Shown here: positions 29,901 to 37,258 of the stretch, piece after piece
Position numbering within the stretch: position 1 is the first letter of the stretch
Layout: each line of letters begins with the position of its first letter
Assembly: GCF_014698505.1 (NCBI RefSeq)
Contig: NZ_JACJTD010000025.1
Location: forward strand, 49,320-113,319
DNA length: 64,000 bases
Reading direction: 5' to 3'
Source: Nostoc foliaceum FACHB-393
GTDB taxonomy: Bacteria > Cyanobacteriota > Cyanobacteriia > Cyanobacteriales > Nostocaceae
Position numbers and translations under genes: made by a program
The notes under the pieces: model-generated
The model's database searches: none
What the model saw: only the letters and a program-made list of their open reading frames with translations
Told to the model about the DNA's origin: nothing

Positions 29901-31279
29901 TAGTTGCCTACCTGGTAGCACATCAGAACTCTACACCCACAATCAGCGAACTCCGACAATTCCTGAAAGCAAAGCTACCAGACTACATGGTGCCAAGCAC
30001 TTTTGTGATGTTGGAAGAGATGCCACTCACTCCTAGCGGCAAAGTAGATCGCCGTGCATTGCCTGCACCAGATTTACACAGCAATAATTCAGACAAATAT
30101 GTTGCTCCACGCAACCAAGTAGAACTGGAACTAACGCAAATCTGGTCAAGAGTTTTGAAAGTTGACAAAGTAGGAGTAAAAGATAATTTCTTTGACCTCG
30201 GTGGTCACTCTCTTTTAACTCCTTACTTAATGGCTCAAATTAAAAAACAGTTTGGTAAAGATATTGCGATCGCCAGCCTTTACCAAAATCCAACTATTGA
30301 ACAATTGGCAACTATTGTACCATTCGATTCAGATTCTAAGAGTGGATCTCCCTTGGTAATACTTCAGCCGCACGGTTCTAAGCCACCTTTGTTTTGTCTT
30401 CCAGGGGCTGCGGGCTATCCCTTTTACTTGTATGATTTAGCCCGTTGTCTGGGTTCAGACCAACCATTTTACAGTTTCCAAGCAATTGCTCCTGGTGAAG
30501 GAGAAGAACTAATTACCCAAGTTGAGGATGTAGCCGCCCGTTATATTCAAGAACTCTTAGTTGTTCAACCAAAGGGGCCGTATTTTTTAGCAGGGCATTC
30601 TTTTGGCGGTAAATTAGCCTTTGAAATGGCGCAGCAGTTACTTCGTAAAGGTCATAAGGTTGCTTTAGTTGCCATTCTTGATACTACAGCACCATTTCAT
30701 CAGAAAAATCCATCAGCTTTTGATTTGGATAACACTAAATGGTTGGCTGAATTAGCAGACACAATCGAAGTTGTTTACGGCAAAAACATGGATTGTTCTG
30801 TCGAGACTCTTCAATCTATGGTTTGGGAAGATCAGTTGAAATACGTTCTAGAAAGGTTAAAAAATGCTGATATCTTGCCTCCTGACGATGAAATTACGCA
30901 GCTTAATAATATGGTGCAACGGCTCAAAGCTAACGCTGTAGTGAATTATGTACCACAAGAGATTTATCCAACCAAAATTACTCTCTTACGCGCCAAGGAG
31001 AATATCGTCAAAGTTGATGAATCTAATAGTGAAGTGCTTTCTGATATTTTGCAGGATTTGCACTGGGGCTGGAGCAAATTTTCTGCCGAACCAGTGAATG
31101 TCCATTTTGTCCCAGGTAATCATGTGACGATGATGAATCTGCCCCACGTTCAGGTATTAGCGGAAAAGTTGAAAGCTTGCATTGAGCAAGTGCAAGAAGT
31201 TACAGGCGATGGATATGAACCTCAGAGGATGTCTGAAAAGTTTTTTTTGTATACACCTAACCCTTCGAGATCCCCCTAA
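23942..31279 (+). CDS. nosD: NosD-like nonribosomal peptide synthetase, two modules with terminal thioesterase
   Basis: Final NRPS of the line. Domains: C (1-440), A (453-955), PCP (Ser about 1000), C (from 1059), A (1513-2040), PCP (about 2090), TE (2137-2423; GHSFGG nucleophile Ser about 2219, His in PGNHVTMM). By-eye codes are DASTIAAVCK (Tyr) and DVQFIAHVIK (Pro). Both C domains read HHIVSDA instead of HHxxxDG. AAGGAG at about 23930 supports the start; the first ATG overlaps the nosC stop, and a second ATG follows directly. The protein begins immediately at the C-domain LPLSYAQQR motif, so nosC and nosD look like one ancestral reading frame cut in the linker. The last 18 residues and the stop are encoded by an inverted-repeat element. 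The TE should release the chain, probably as a macrolactone (inference from nostopeptolides). Confidence 0.93.
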   Translation: MMTEELPLSYAQQRLWFLDQLEPNSAIYNIPLALRLVGNLNRAALEQSFQEIIDRHEALRTNFITVDGKPSQIIQTQINWTVSVVECEHLPLSEQEIVTQQLAQQQAIQPFDLAEGALIRATLIVLSKTEHILLLCMHHIVSDAWSLGVFVQELAALYNAYSQGEPSPLTPLPIQYADFGIWQREWLQGEVLQNQISYWQQQLKDAPALLSLPTDRPRPAVQTFAGAIQEFALSVELSNQLTQLSQKQGVTLFMTLLAAFDTLLYRYTGQLDILVGSAIANREHSEIEGLIGFFVNTLVLRTDLSGNPSFSELLSRVRQIALGAYSHQELPFEMLVEALQPERDLSHPPLFQVMFVLQNTPMSGVELAGLTISSLPPQSTIAKFNLTLSMHNSAAGLVGIWEYNTDLFDASTIERMAGHFVTLLEGIIANPEERISQLPLLSQTEQQQLLVEWNNTQADYPVDKCIHQLFEEQSVSTPDAVAVVFENQQLTYHQLNSCANQLAHYLKSLGIKPDTLVGICVERSIEMVVGLLGILKAGGAYVPLDPEYPTERLAFMLEDAQVSILLTQQRLIDRLPEHQAKLICLDETWEQIAQNNQDNPISKVKAFHLANLIYTSGSTGKPKGVMVEHKGLCNLAQAQIQTFGLTSDSRVLQFASFSFDASISEILMALGSGATLYLGTKDSLLPGKPLIEQLRDRSITHITLPPSALAVMPGSELSALQTIIVAGEASSAELIRQWSAGRNFFNAYGPTEASVCATIAKCTEDDNKISIGKAIANVQVYILDEYLQPVPIGVPGELHIGGLGLARGYLNRPELTKEKFIPNPFKGAGESKLYKTGDLARYLPDGNIEYLGRIDNQVKIRGFRIELGEIEELLNQHEDVQAGCVIARKDNPGDKRLVAYVVGHKQHPATISQLRSFLSSQLPQYMIPHAFVMLESLPLTPNGKVDRRALRAPDSREGLEISFVAPRSPIEEILAQIWTQALKVDQVGIYDNFFELGGHSLLATQLVSRIRNIFKVELPLREFFARTTVAELARSIEQLQQQDLELVSPPILPRAENAELPLSYAQQRLWFLDQFEPNSAIYNIPMALCLVGTLNQVALEQSLYEIINRHEALRTNFVIVDGKPSQIIQTQRNWTVSVVDLKHLSTTEQEIATQQLAQQQANQPFDLANQALVRATLIVLSETEHVLSVCMHHIVSDAWSMGVFIQELAALYNAYSQGEPSALTPLSIQYADFAIWQRNWLQGSVLQTQLSYWQQQLKAAPALLSLPTDRPRGSVQTFAGGHQEFALSVELSNKLTKLSQEQGCTLFMTLLAAFDTLLYRYTGTEDILVGSPIANRNRNEIEGLIGFFVNTLVLRTDLSGDRSFNELLGRVRLMAIDAYAHQDLPFEMLVEVLQPERDLSHTPLFQVMFALQNVPISEIELTDLTISSLPVESATAKFDLFLSIQNTGNGLAGVWEYNTDLFDASTIERMTGHFVTLLSGIVANPEERISQLPLLSQTEQQQLLVEWNNTQTDYPRDKSIHQLFEEQVERTPNAIAVEFVDERSEASRRVNQQLTYQQLNCRANQLAHYLKSLGVSADVLVGICVERSLDMVVGLLGILKAGGAYVPLDPNYPQERLAFMLEDAQVSVLLTQHSLLDKLPQHQAHQVYLDTDWQMISQSSQDNLISGVQANNLAYVIYTSGSTGQPKGVAMNQLALCNLILWQLQNNTISTGAKTLQFAPISFDVSFQEMFTTWFSGGTLFLITEELRRDTSALLGFLQEKAVERLFVPFVALQQLAEVAVGSELVNSHLREIITAGEQLQMTPAISQWLSKLTDCTLHNHYGPSESHVIITFTLNNSVETWPLLPPIGRPIANTQIYILDKYLQPVPVGVAGELHIGGVSLARGYLNRPELTQQRFIPNPFKRSRGAGEQGSRGETFNSDRLYKTGDLARYLPDGNIEYLGRIDNQVKVRGFRIELGEVEAVLSQYGDVEGCCIIAHEDTPGDKRLVAYLVAHQNSTPTISELRQFLKAKLPDYMVPSTFVMLEEMPLTPSGKVDRRALPAPDLHSNNSDKYVAPRNQVELELTQIWSRVLKVDKVGVKDNFFDLGGHSLLTPYLMAQIKKQFGKDIAIASLYQNPTIEQLATIVPFDSDSKSGSPLVILQPHGSKPPLFCLPGAAGYPFYLYDLARCLGSDQPFYSFQAIAPGEGEELITQVEDVAARYIQELLVVQPKGPYFLAGHSFGGKLAFEMAQQLLRKGHKVALVAILDTTAPFHQKNPSAFDLDNTKWLAELADTIEVVYGKNMDCSVETLQSMVWEDQLKYVLERLKNADILPPDDEITQLNNMVQRLKANAVVNYVPQEIYPTKITLLRAKENIVKVDESNSEVLSDILQDLHWGWSKFSAEPVNVHFVPGNHVTMMNLPHVQVLAEKLKACIEQVQEVTGDGYEPQRMSEKFFLYTPNPSRSP
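28559..28591 (+). repeat. Repeat-derived in-frame insertion, NosD second A domain
   Basis: The sequence gagcgcagcgaggcttctcg encodes ERSEASRR between the first strands of the A domain, where sisters read directly from VVFENQQLTY. It lies close to the equivalent of the insertion at 5171-5202 in the other Pro-type A domain. Confidence 0.65.
29648..29696 (+). repeat. GGGGAGCA-type in-frame repeat in NosD A domain (copy 3)
   Basis: Encodes KRSRGAGEQGSRGETF, identical in protein to the nosA copy at 6271-6318, in the same loop of the second Pro-type A domain. Confidence 0.9.
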
Positions 31280-31380
31280 ATCCCCCTTAAAAAGGGGGAC
31301 TTTAAGAATCTTATTCCCCCCTTTTTAAGGGGGGTTAGGGGGGATCAACAAATATTTGATACTTTTCAGACATCCTCTGA
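31222..31380 (+). mobile_element. 159-bp MITE-like element overlapping the nosD stop
   Basis: Perfect 20-bp terminal inverted repeats: 31222-31241 (tcagaggatgtctgaaaagt) and 31361-31380. Inside is a second, imperfect inverted repeat (about 31269-31299 against 31313-31345) built from gatccccctaaatccccctt and its complement. No transposase and no clear target duplication are visible. The element supplies the last 18 codons and the stop of nosD. Its inner hairpin could terminate or attenuate transcription before the methylproline genes (inference). Confidence 0.88.
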
Positions 31381-31483
31381 ATTTGATAATCAGATTCGCC
31401 CTCTCACGTTCTTATCTAACCCGCATCCTGTAAATATTAAGTGAGTTCATTTGAGTACAAATTTAAATGGAAGGAATTGTATT

Positions 31484-32281
31484 ATGACTGCTACTTCTAA
31501 CCAGATTAAATCCAAGGTTTGGGACAAAAAGCAAGAGTATCCCTTAACTACAGAGTCTTTAAGAATGCTGTTGGAAAACCGAATTCCTTTAATTCGGCTA
31601 AAAGAATTTGCTACACCTCAAGAGTGTGAAATGTTAGTCAATAAAGCTGAATTATTCAACTTTGATTGTTATCAAAATGTGAATCCCAAGATTGAGCGAA
31701 TTGGTATCACAGTGTTTGAATATAATCGCATTAGTAAAACAGCTTATTTTCAAGCAGTAGAACGCACAACGAAATTAAGAGACTGCATTATGGCAGCCTC
31801 TTTTAATCCATTAGAACGCTTAATGTTGAAAATTCGAGAGTGTACAGGTGCGACTGTACGAATTGCTTCGGAACCACTTTATGGTAGTTATTATGCAGGA
31901 CTGATCAGAAAAATAGAACGGGGTACTAAACTTCATATTGATTATGCTCCGTTAGAACAATCAAAATGGGAAATTGGTACAGTTATTTATCAACTTTCTT
32001 GGAATTTGTACTTGAAATTTTCTCCAAGCAATCATGGTCAAACACGCATTTACGATCGCCAGTGGCAACCAGGAGATGACCAATATAAACTCGATTCCTA
32101 CGGCTATGGTGATACAGTAATTGCAGATGCAGACGCGATCGCCTTCCAACCTTATGTAGGAGATGTGTTCATTTTCAATACACGCAACTATCACACTGTT
32201 GAACCAATGGATGGACAACGTGTGACTTTCACCTCTGCGATCGGATTACTACCTAACGGTGAAATTATTTTGTGGTCTTGA
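31484..32281 (+). CDS. ldoA: Fe(II)/2-oxoglutarate dioxygenase, leucine 5-hydroxylase type
   Basis: Closely resembles the Nostoc punctiforme leucine dioxygenase (LdoA) that makes 5-hydroxyleucine, the first step to 4-methylproline. Counting from this start (265 residues), the iron ligands are visible as H151-x-D153 (LHIDYAP) and H237 (NYHTVEP), with the 2-oxoglutarate-binding Arg at 246 (QRVTFTS). The ATG at 31484 was chosen because GGAAGGA lies 8 bases upstream; an in-frame TTG at 31451 would add 11 residues without a good ribosome site. It lies between the repeat element ending nosD and nosE, and about 49 bp separate it from nosE. Its place inside the cluster makes the methylproline route self-contained. 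The family assignment is firm; substrate and site of oxidation are inferred from homology and context. Confidence 0.88.
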   Translation: MTATSNQIKSKVWDKKQEYPLTTESLRMLLENRIPLIRLKEFATPQECEMLVNKAELFNFDCYQNVNPKIERIGITVFEYNRISKTAYFQAVERTTKLRDCIMAASFNPLERLMLKIRECTGATVRIASEPLYGSYYAGLIRKIERGTKLHIDYAPLEQSKWEIGTVIYQLSWNLYLKFSPSNHGQTRIYDRQWQPGDDQYKLDSYGYGDTVIADADAIAFQPYVGDVFIFNTRNYHTVEPMDGQRVTFTSAIGLLPNGEIILWS

Positions 32282-32329
32282 ATGTAAGCAGCAGGAAGCA
32301 ATTTGATAAATATAGTGAGGAAGTGATTC

Positions 32330-33436
32330 ATGCCCTTAGCAGCTGTGATGACTGCACCTAATCAACCAGTTGAAGTCCAACAATTACCAGACCCGATTCT
32401 GGAAAAGGGTGGAATCATTCTTGAAACCTTATATTCTGAGGTTTGTGGAACTGATGTACATTTACTACATGGGCGTTTAGAGGGAGTTCCGTATCCCATC
32501 ATCCCTGGACACTTCTCAGTTGGTCGTGTGGTGGAAACAGGTGGAGCAGTTAGTGATGTCAATGGTAAATTAATTCAGCCTGGAGCGATCACTACTTTTT
32601 TAGATGTCCATGAAACCTGTTACAACTGCTGGTATTGTCTAGTAGCTAAAGCATCCACTCGCTGTCCAAAACGCAAAGTTTATGGTGTCACCTACTCAGC
32701 CAAAGATGGGTTGCTGGGTGGTTGGTCTGAATTAATTTACCTCAAACCAGGAGTTAAAGTTCTCACTTTACCCGAAGAAGTCTCACCAAAGCAATTCATT
32801 GCTGGAGGATGTGCCTTACCAACTGCACTACATGCTATCGATCGAGCGCAGATTCAAATTGGTGATGTTGTCGTGGTGCAGGGTTGCGGGCCTGTGGGTT
32901 TGAGTGTGGCAATTCTAGCTTTGCTCTCAGGTGCAGGCAAAGTAATTGTAATTGATAAATTTGAGAGCCGATTAATAGTTGCAAAATCCTTCGGTGTAGA
33001 TGAAACCCTTGCAATTAAGGCTGATGATCCACGACAACATATTGAGCGAGTTTTGGAATTGACAAATGGACACGGTGCTGATGTCACTATTGAAGCTACA
33101 GGCATTCCCATTGCTGTCAAAGAGGGCTTAAATATGACCAGAAATGGAGGCCGCTATGTTATTGTCGGGCATTACACAAATACGGGTGAAATTCTCATCA
33201 ATCCACACCTGGAAATTAATCTAAAACATATTGATATTCGCGGGACTTGGGGAATTGATTTCAGCCATTTTTATAGAATGATTGAATTACTAAAACGTCA
33301 TAGCGATTCCAGTAAAAATATTGCTTGGTCAAGCATAATTAGTCGTTCATATACACTAAAAGAAATTAATCAAGCACTGGCAGATGTAGAACAAGGCTCT
33401 GTATTAAAAGCTGTGATTCAACCTAATCTATCTTGA
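32330..33436 (+). CDS. nosE: NosE-like zinc-dependent medium-chain dehydrogenase
   Basis: 368 residues. In the nostopeptolide and nostocyclopeptide pathways NosE oxidises 5-hydroxyleucine to the semialdehyde, which cyclises to 3-methyl-pyrroline-5-carboxylate. Visible features: catalytic-zinc Cys39 (EVCGTD) and His61; a structural-zinc cluster C97-x2-C100-x2-C103-x8-C112; and a Rossmann motif GCGPVGL at about 185. The usual GHE motif reads GHF (Phe62), a family variation worth noting. GAGGAAG precedes the ATG at a normal distance. It lies in a row with the dioxygenase and nosF. The fold is certain from the motifs; the substrate is inferred from neighbours. Confidence 0.9.
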   Translation: MPLAAVMTAPNQPVEVQQLPDPILEKGGIILETLYSEVCGTDVHLLHGRLEGVPYPIIPGHFSVGRVVETGGAVSDVNGKLIQPGAITTFLDVHETCYNCWYCLVAKASTRCPKRKVYGVTYSAKDGLLGGWSELIYLKPGVKVLTLPEEVSPKQFIAGGCALPTALHAIDRAQIQIGDVVVVQGCGPVGLSVAILALLSGAGKVIVIDKFESRLIVAKSFGVDETLAIKADDPRQHIERVLELTNGHGADVTIEATGIPIAVKEGLNMTRNGGRYVIVGHYTNTGEILINPHLEINLKHIDIRGTWGIDFSHFYRMIELLKRHSDSSKNIAWSSIISRSYTLKEINQALADVEQGSVLKAVIQPNLS

Positions 33437-33475
33437 TGCCAATATATCAAATGACTTAGATAATAGGAAGAAGAT

Positions 33476-34297
33476 ATGCTCGAAGATTTACAAATTGCCT
33501 TTATCGGCGGTGGCACGATGGGCGAAATGATAATTAGTAGATTGTTATCAACGAAAATTGTTCCAAAAGCCGATCTAATTATAGTCAGCGATCCAGTTTC
33601 TGCACGATGTCTTCATTTAGAAAGGGAATATGGAGTACGTACTACAACCTCCAATATAGAAGCGGTTCTTGGCGTATCTATTGTGATATTGGCGGTGAAG
33701 CCGCAGATTTTGGCAGAGGTTCTGGGTATGCTTAAGGATCAAATTCCACCTAATGCTTTGGTAATTAGTATTGTGAGTGGAGCGAATATTTCATCTCTGT
33801 GCCAAGGGTTGAATCATCCTGCTGTTGTCCGTACAATGCCCAATATTGCAGTACAAGTTGGTCATGGGACTACAGTGTGGAGTGCATCATCAAGTGTGAC
33901 AGAGATACAGCGATCGCATACCCAAGTCATTTTACAAGCATTAGGTAAGGAATTTGCTACCCAAAATGAACATTACCTTGATATGGCAACGGCGTTGAGT
34001 AGCGCGGGGACTGGATTTGTGTTTCTGTACATCGAAGCGATGATTGATGCTGGCGTTCAGATGGGTTTAACTCGGACACAAGCCCAAGAACTAACATTGC
34101 ATACGATTGCTGGTAGTGTAGAACTGATGTTTCAGACTCATGAACATCCAGCAGTTTTACGAAACAAGGTAACAAGTCCTGGCGGAGTCACTGCTGCTGG
34201 TCTTTACGAGTTAGAAAAAGGTGGTATGCGAACTGTCATCTCTAATGCAGTGCTTGCCGCTTTGAGCCGCACTCAACAATTAGGTAATATCAGTTAA
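33476..34297 (+). CDS. nosF: NosF-like pyrroline-5-carboxylate reductase
   Basis: 273 residues, the usual ProC length. It reduces a (methyl)pyrroline-5-carboxylate ring to (4-methyl)proline with NAD(P)H. The N-terminal Rossmann motif GGGTMG lies at about 11-16. The C-terminal ProC signature is visible as VTSPGGVTAAGLYELEKGG. AGGAAG lies just upstream of the ATG. It follows nosE after about 40 bp. As a second proC-like gene within an NRPS cluster that has Pro-type A domains, it is best read as the last step to the 4-methylproline used by NosA; a housekeeping role is less likely but not excluded. Confidence 0.92.
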   Translation: MLEDLQIAFIGGGTMGEMIISRLLSTKIVPKADLIIVSDPVSARCLHLEREYGVRTTTSNIEAVLGVSIVILAVKPQILAEVLGMLKDQIPPNALVISIVSGANISSLCQGLNHPAVVRTMPNIAVQVGHGTTVWSASSSVTEIQRSHTQVILQALGKEFATQNEHYLDMATALSSAGTGFVFLYIEAMIDAGVQMGLTRTQAQELTLHTIAGSVELMFQTHEHPAVLRNKVTSPGGVTAAGLYELEKGGMRTVISNAVLAALSRTQQLGNIS

Positions 34298-34399
34298 AAA
34301 ATTAGCGCTGATTGGGGTTACTCATTCGGTACTTCTTACTGATTATTCAACACTAAAAAGTATTAAAGCTGATAAAAGATTTTAATTTATTTCTCAAAT

Positions 34400-36418
34400 A
34401 TGCCAACCCAAGTTGTTCAAGCTCAACCCTCAAAGAATGTTTTTTCAGATTTTATCCAATTCTGGGAGAATGTCAAAGCGATCGCTGGGCCTTACTGGTA
34501 TCCAACAAAGCCAGGGCAAAGATCATTCTCAGACGTAATTCGGGCATGGGGAATGCTTATTCTCCTAATATTACTAATCATTGCATTTGTAGGTGTAACT
34601 GCTTTTAATAGTTTTATTAATCGCTACATAGTTGATATCATACTTCAAGAGAAAGATTATTCTAAATTTGTTAATATTATATACTTTTATGCTGCTGGAC
34701 TTGTCTTAGTAACGCTTTTATTAGGATTTTCTAAATTCGTTAGAAAACAAATTGCTCTTGATTGGTACAAATGGCTTAATAATCAAATTTTAGATAAATA
34801 TTTAAGCAATCGTGCTTATTACAAAATTAATTTTCAAGCTGATATTGATAACCCAGATCAACGTTTATCCCAAGAGATTGAACCAATTACTACTAATGCC
34901 CTCTATTTTTCAGCTACTTTCCTAGAAAAAGTACTGGAAATGATAACTTTTGCAATAATTATCTGGTCAATTTCCCAGCAGATTGCTATTGCTCTGATTA
35001 TTTATACGATTATGGGTAATTTTATAGCTGTCTACTTAAATCAAGAATTAAATAGTATTAATCAAGCGGAAATTGAATCTAAAGCTGACTATAATTACTG
35101 CCTAACTCATGTTCGCACTCATGCTGAATCAATAGCTTTTTTTAGAGGAGAAAAACAAGAATTAAATATAATTGAGCGTCGATTTAGTAAGTTGATCATC
35201 AACATTAAACGCAAGATTGATTGGGAGAGAAATAGAGACATTTTTAACAGAGCATATCAGGTTGCTATCGAACTTTTTATGTTATTCATACTTGCGCCTT
35301 TATATATCAAAGGTGAAATTGATTTCGGACAAGTTGGACAAGCTAGTGTAGCTAGCTTTATGTTTGCTACTGCTTTGGGAGAACTAATAACTGCATTTGG
35401 CACTTCTGGAAATTTTTCTAGTTACGTTGAGCGTTTAGCTGAGTTTTCGGGCGCGTTAGAAGAAGTGACCAAACAACCAGAGAATGTAAGTACCATTAAA
35501 ACACTAGAAGAAAATCATCTTGCTTTTGAGAATGTCACCTTACAAACGCCCAATTATGAACAGGTAATCGTCGAAGATTTATCGTTGTCTGTTCAGCCAG
35601 GAGAAGGTTTATTGATTGTCGGCCCCAGTGGTCGAGGAAAAAGTTCTTTATTGAGAGCGATCGCTGGTTTATGGAATGCAGGGACTGGTCGTCTGGTGCG
35701 ACCTCCCTTAGAACAAGTCTTGTTTTTGCCGCAACGTCCTTATATCATCTTGGGAACTTTGCGCGAACAATTGCTCTATCCTAATACCAGTCGTCAAATG
35801 ACCGATGCAGAACTCAAAGAGGTTCTACAACAAGTTAATCTGCAAAACTTGCTAAGTCGAGTCGATGGCTTCGATACAGAAGTTCCTTGGGAGAACATAT
35901 TATCATTGGGAGAACAACAACGTCTGGCTTTTGCACGACTAATAGTTACTCATCCTAGCTTCACTATATTAGACGAAGCAACGAGTGCTTTAGATTTGGA
36001 AAATGAAGGAAGGTTGTATCAACAGTTACAAGAGACGAAAACAACCTTTATCAGTGTTGGACATCGGGAAAGCCTGTTTGATTATCATCAATGGGTTTTG
36101 GAACTTTCACAAGATTCCAGTTGGCAACTTGTGACTGTTCAGGATTATCGGACTCAAAAAGCAATTATCACTATTCCTTCCACAAATCCCCAAATAAAAA
36201 TAGATGATTCGTCTCAAGATAAATCTCTAATTCAATCAGAGACAAGCATAGTCGAAGGGTTGTCTCATAAAGAAATGAACGAATTAACCTACTATTCCGT
36301 TACTACTATTAGAAGTAAGGCAAGCAAAGGGGAAACTATCACTAATAGAGACGGCATTACCTATCGCTATGATAAAGATCCTAAAGTATTGAAATGGGTA
36401 AGAGTATTGATTACATAA
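34400..36418 (+). CDS. nosG: NosG-like ABC transporter, fused membrane and ATPase domains
   Basis: 672 residues. The N-terminal part (about 50-370) has hydrophobic segments of the SbmA/BacA-YddA type (ABC subfamily D-like half transporter). The ATPase domain (about 375-570) has Walker A GPSGRGKSS (about 408), signature LSLGEQQR and Walker B FTILDEATSALD (about 520). The last 70 residues or so form a polar extension ending in a compact segment (ITNRDGITYRYDKDPKVLKW) that I do not recognise. It is probably the exporter for the cluster's peptide, from its position after nosF. A 102-bp gap and no clear ribosome site precede the ATG, so it may have its own promoter. Confidence 0.88.
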   Translation: MPTQVVQAQPSKNVFSDFIQFWENVKAIAGPYWYPTKPGQRSFSDVIRAWGMLILLILLIIAFVGVTAFNSFINRYIVDIILQEKDYSKFVNIIYFYAAGLVLVTLLLGFSKFVRKQIALDWYKWLNNQILDKYLSNRAYYKINFQADIDNPDQRLSQEIEPITTNALYFSATFLEKVLEMITFAIIIWSISQQIAIALIIYTIMGNFIAVYLNQELNSINQAEIESKADYNYCLTHVRTHAESIAFFRGEKQELNIIERRFSKLIINIKRKIDWERNRDIFNRAYQVAIELFMLFILAPLYIKGEIDFGQVGQASVASFMFATALGELITAFGTSGNFSSYVERLAEFSGALEEVTKQPENVSTIKTLEENHLAFENVTLQTPNYEQVIVEDLSLSVQPGEGLLIVGPSGRGKSSLLRAIAGLWNAGTGRLVRPPLEQVLFLPQRPYIILGTLREQLLYPNTSRQMTDAELKEVLQQVNLQNLLSRVDGFDTEVPWENILSLGEQQRLAFARLIVTHPSFTILDEATSALDLENEGRLYQQLQETKTTFISVGHRESLFDYHQWVLELSQDSSWQLVTVQDYRTQKAIITIPSTNPQIKIDDSSQDKSLIQSETSIVEGLSHKEMNELTYYSVTTIRSKASKGETITNRDGITYRYDKDPKVLKWVRVLIT

Positions 36419-36727
36419 AGCCTTCGAATCACGCTCATTATGAGGGGCAATAAACTGGTAAACACACTCCCGGTTTTCCCTCGACCCCAATCGACCGACA
36501 TAATCAAGTTTAAAGTCAATCTTCTCAAATAATTTATGTGCGATGTCTACGATGGGCTACGCCTACGCAATTGGGGTGAGTTTTTCTGAGATAGAAACAT
36601 TTAGATAATAGTACACCCGCAGTTGGGATAACAGCCGTCATCGTCCTTCTCAAGCAAACTAGGGGTAACTTCAACTTCATAACGACGCGATAATTCGGCC
36701 TTGCGCTGCTGATTGATTAGTTAAAAA
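36419..36727. other. Intergenic region between nosG and the DM13 gene
   Basis: Convergent gap. It holds a Nostoc-type dispersed repeat (gatgtctacgatgggctacg, about 36542-36561) followed by cctacgc. No convincing gene or clear terminator hairpin was seen. Confidence 0.6.
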
Positions 36728-37258
36728 TCAACTAATCAAATTAGCAGCGCCAAAAGTAGCATTGAACTTGCGACACCAGATAGCGACAGATTTGTAATCT
36801 GCTAAATTGATGTTGCTAGGAATAGAATATGTTTGAGCGCCACTATATTTTTTTAAGGGAGCAAGAATGATATAATCGCCATTTTTTAAAGGATAAGATG
36901 GTGGCTTTGTTGAACCAATTACGTTATCTGAACGATGCAAAGTTACGACTAAATCTGGCCCTGATTCAGACGTTTTAAACGACTGTTCAAGCTCTAGAAA
37001 TGATTTACCGTCTTTGGTTGTAATACTGACTGTTCCTTGAGTTGTATGCTCTCCTGAAATAAAAGTGCCTGACTTCATAGCAATTGACTCCTGAGAACGT
37101 GCTGAAGGGGCTACAGGCTTCGCCGACGTTGAAGATGCAGGAAAAGATGTATTCACAACTATAGGACTTTCCTTAGACTGATTACTTGATACTTCTGGAA
37201 CACAGCTAACCATGACAATAGAAGATAAACTTAGTATGAATAAATTTATGAGCTTCAT
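36728..37258 (-). CDS. DM13-domain lipoprotein
   Basis: 176 residues. The N-terminus is a lipoprotein-type signal peptide (MKLINLFILSLSSIVMVSC) with the probable lipidated Cys at 19, then a Ser/Pro-rich linker (about 20-60). Residues about 62-172 are a DM13 domain: it begins SGTFISGEHTTQGTVSI and ends in KSVAIWCRKFNATFGAANL, which contains the family's conserved Cys. DM13 domains are proposed to be redox or ligand-binding modules in extracytoplasmic proteins; the true role is unknown. GAGGAA lies 9 bases upstream of the ATG. It stands alone, pointing towards nosG. Confidence 0.85.
   Translation of the reverse strand: MKLINLFILSLSSIVMVSCVPEVSSNQSKESPIVVNTSFPASSTSAKPVAPSARSQESIAMKSGTFISGEHTTQGTVSITTKDGKSFLELEQSFKTSESGPDLVVTLHRSDNVIGSTKPPSYPLKNGDYIILAPLKKYSGAQTYSIPSNINLADYKSVAIWCRKFNATFGAANLIS

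Noticed and set aside
33476..34297. Housekeeping proC
   Set aside because: Position between nosE and nosG, with Pro-type A domains in the cluster, favours the methylproline role; not strictly excluded.
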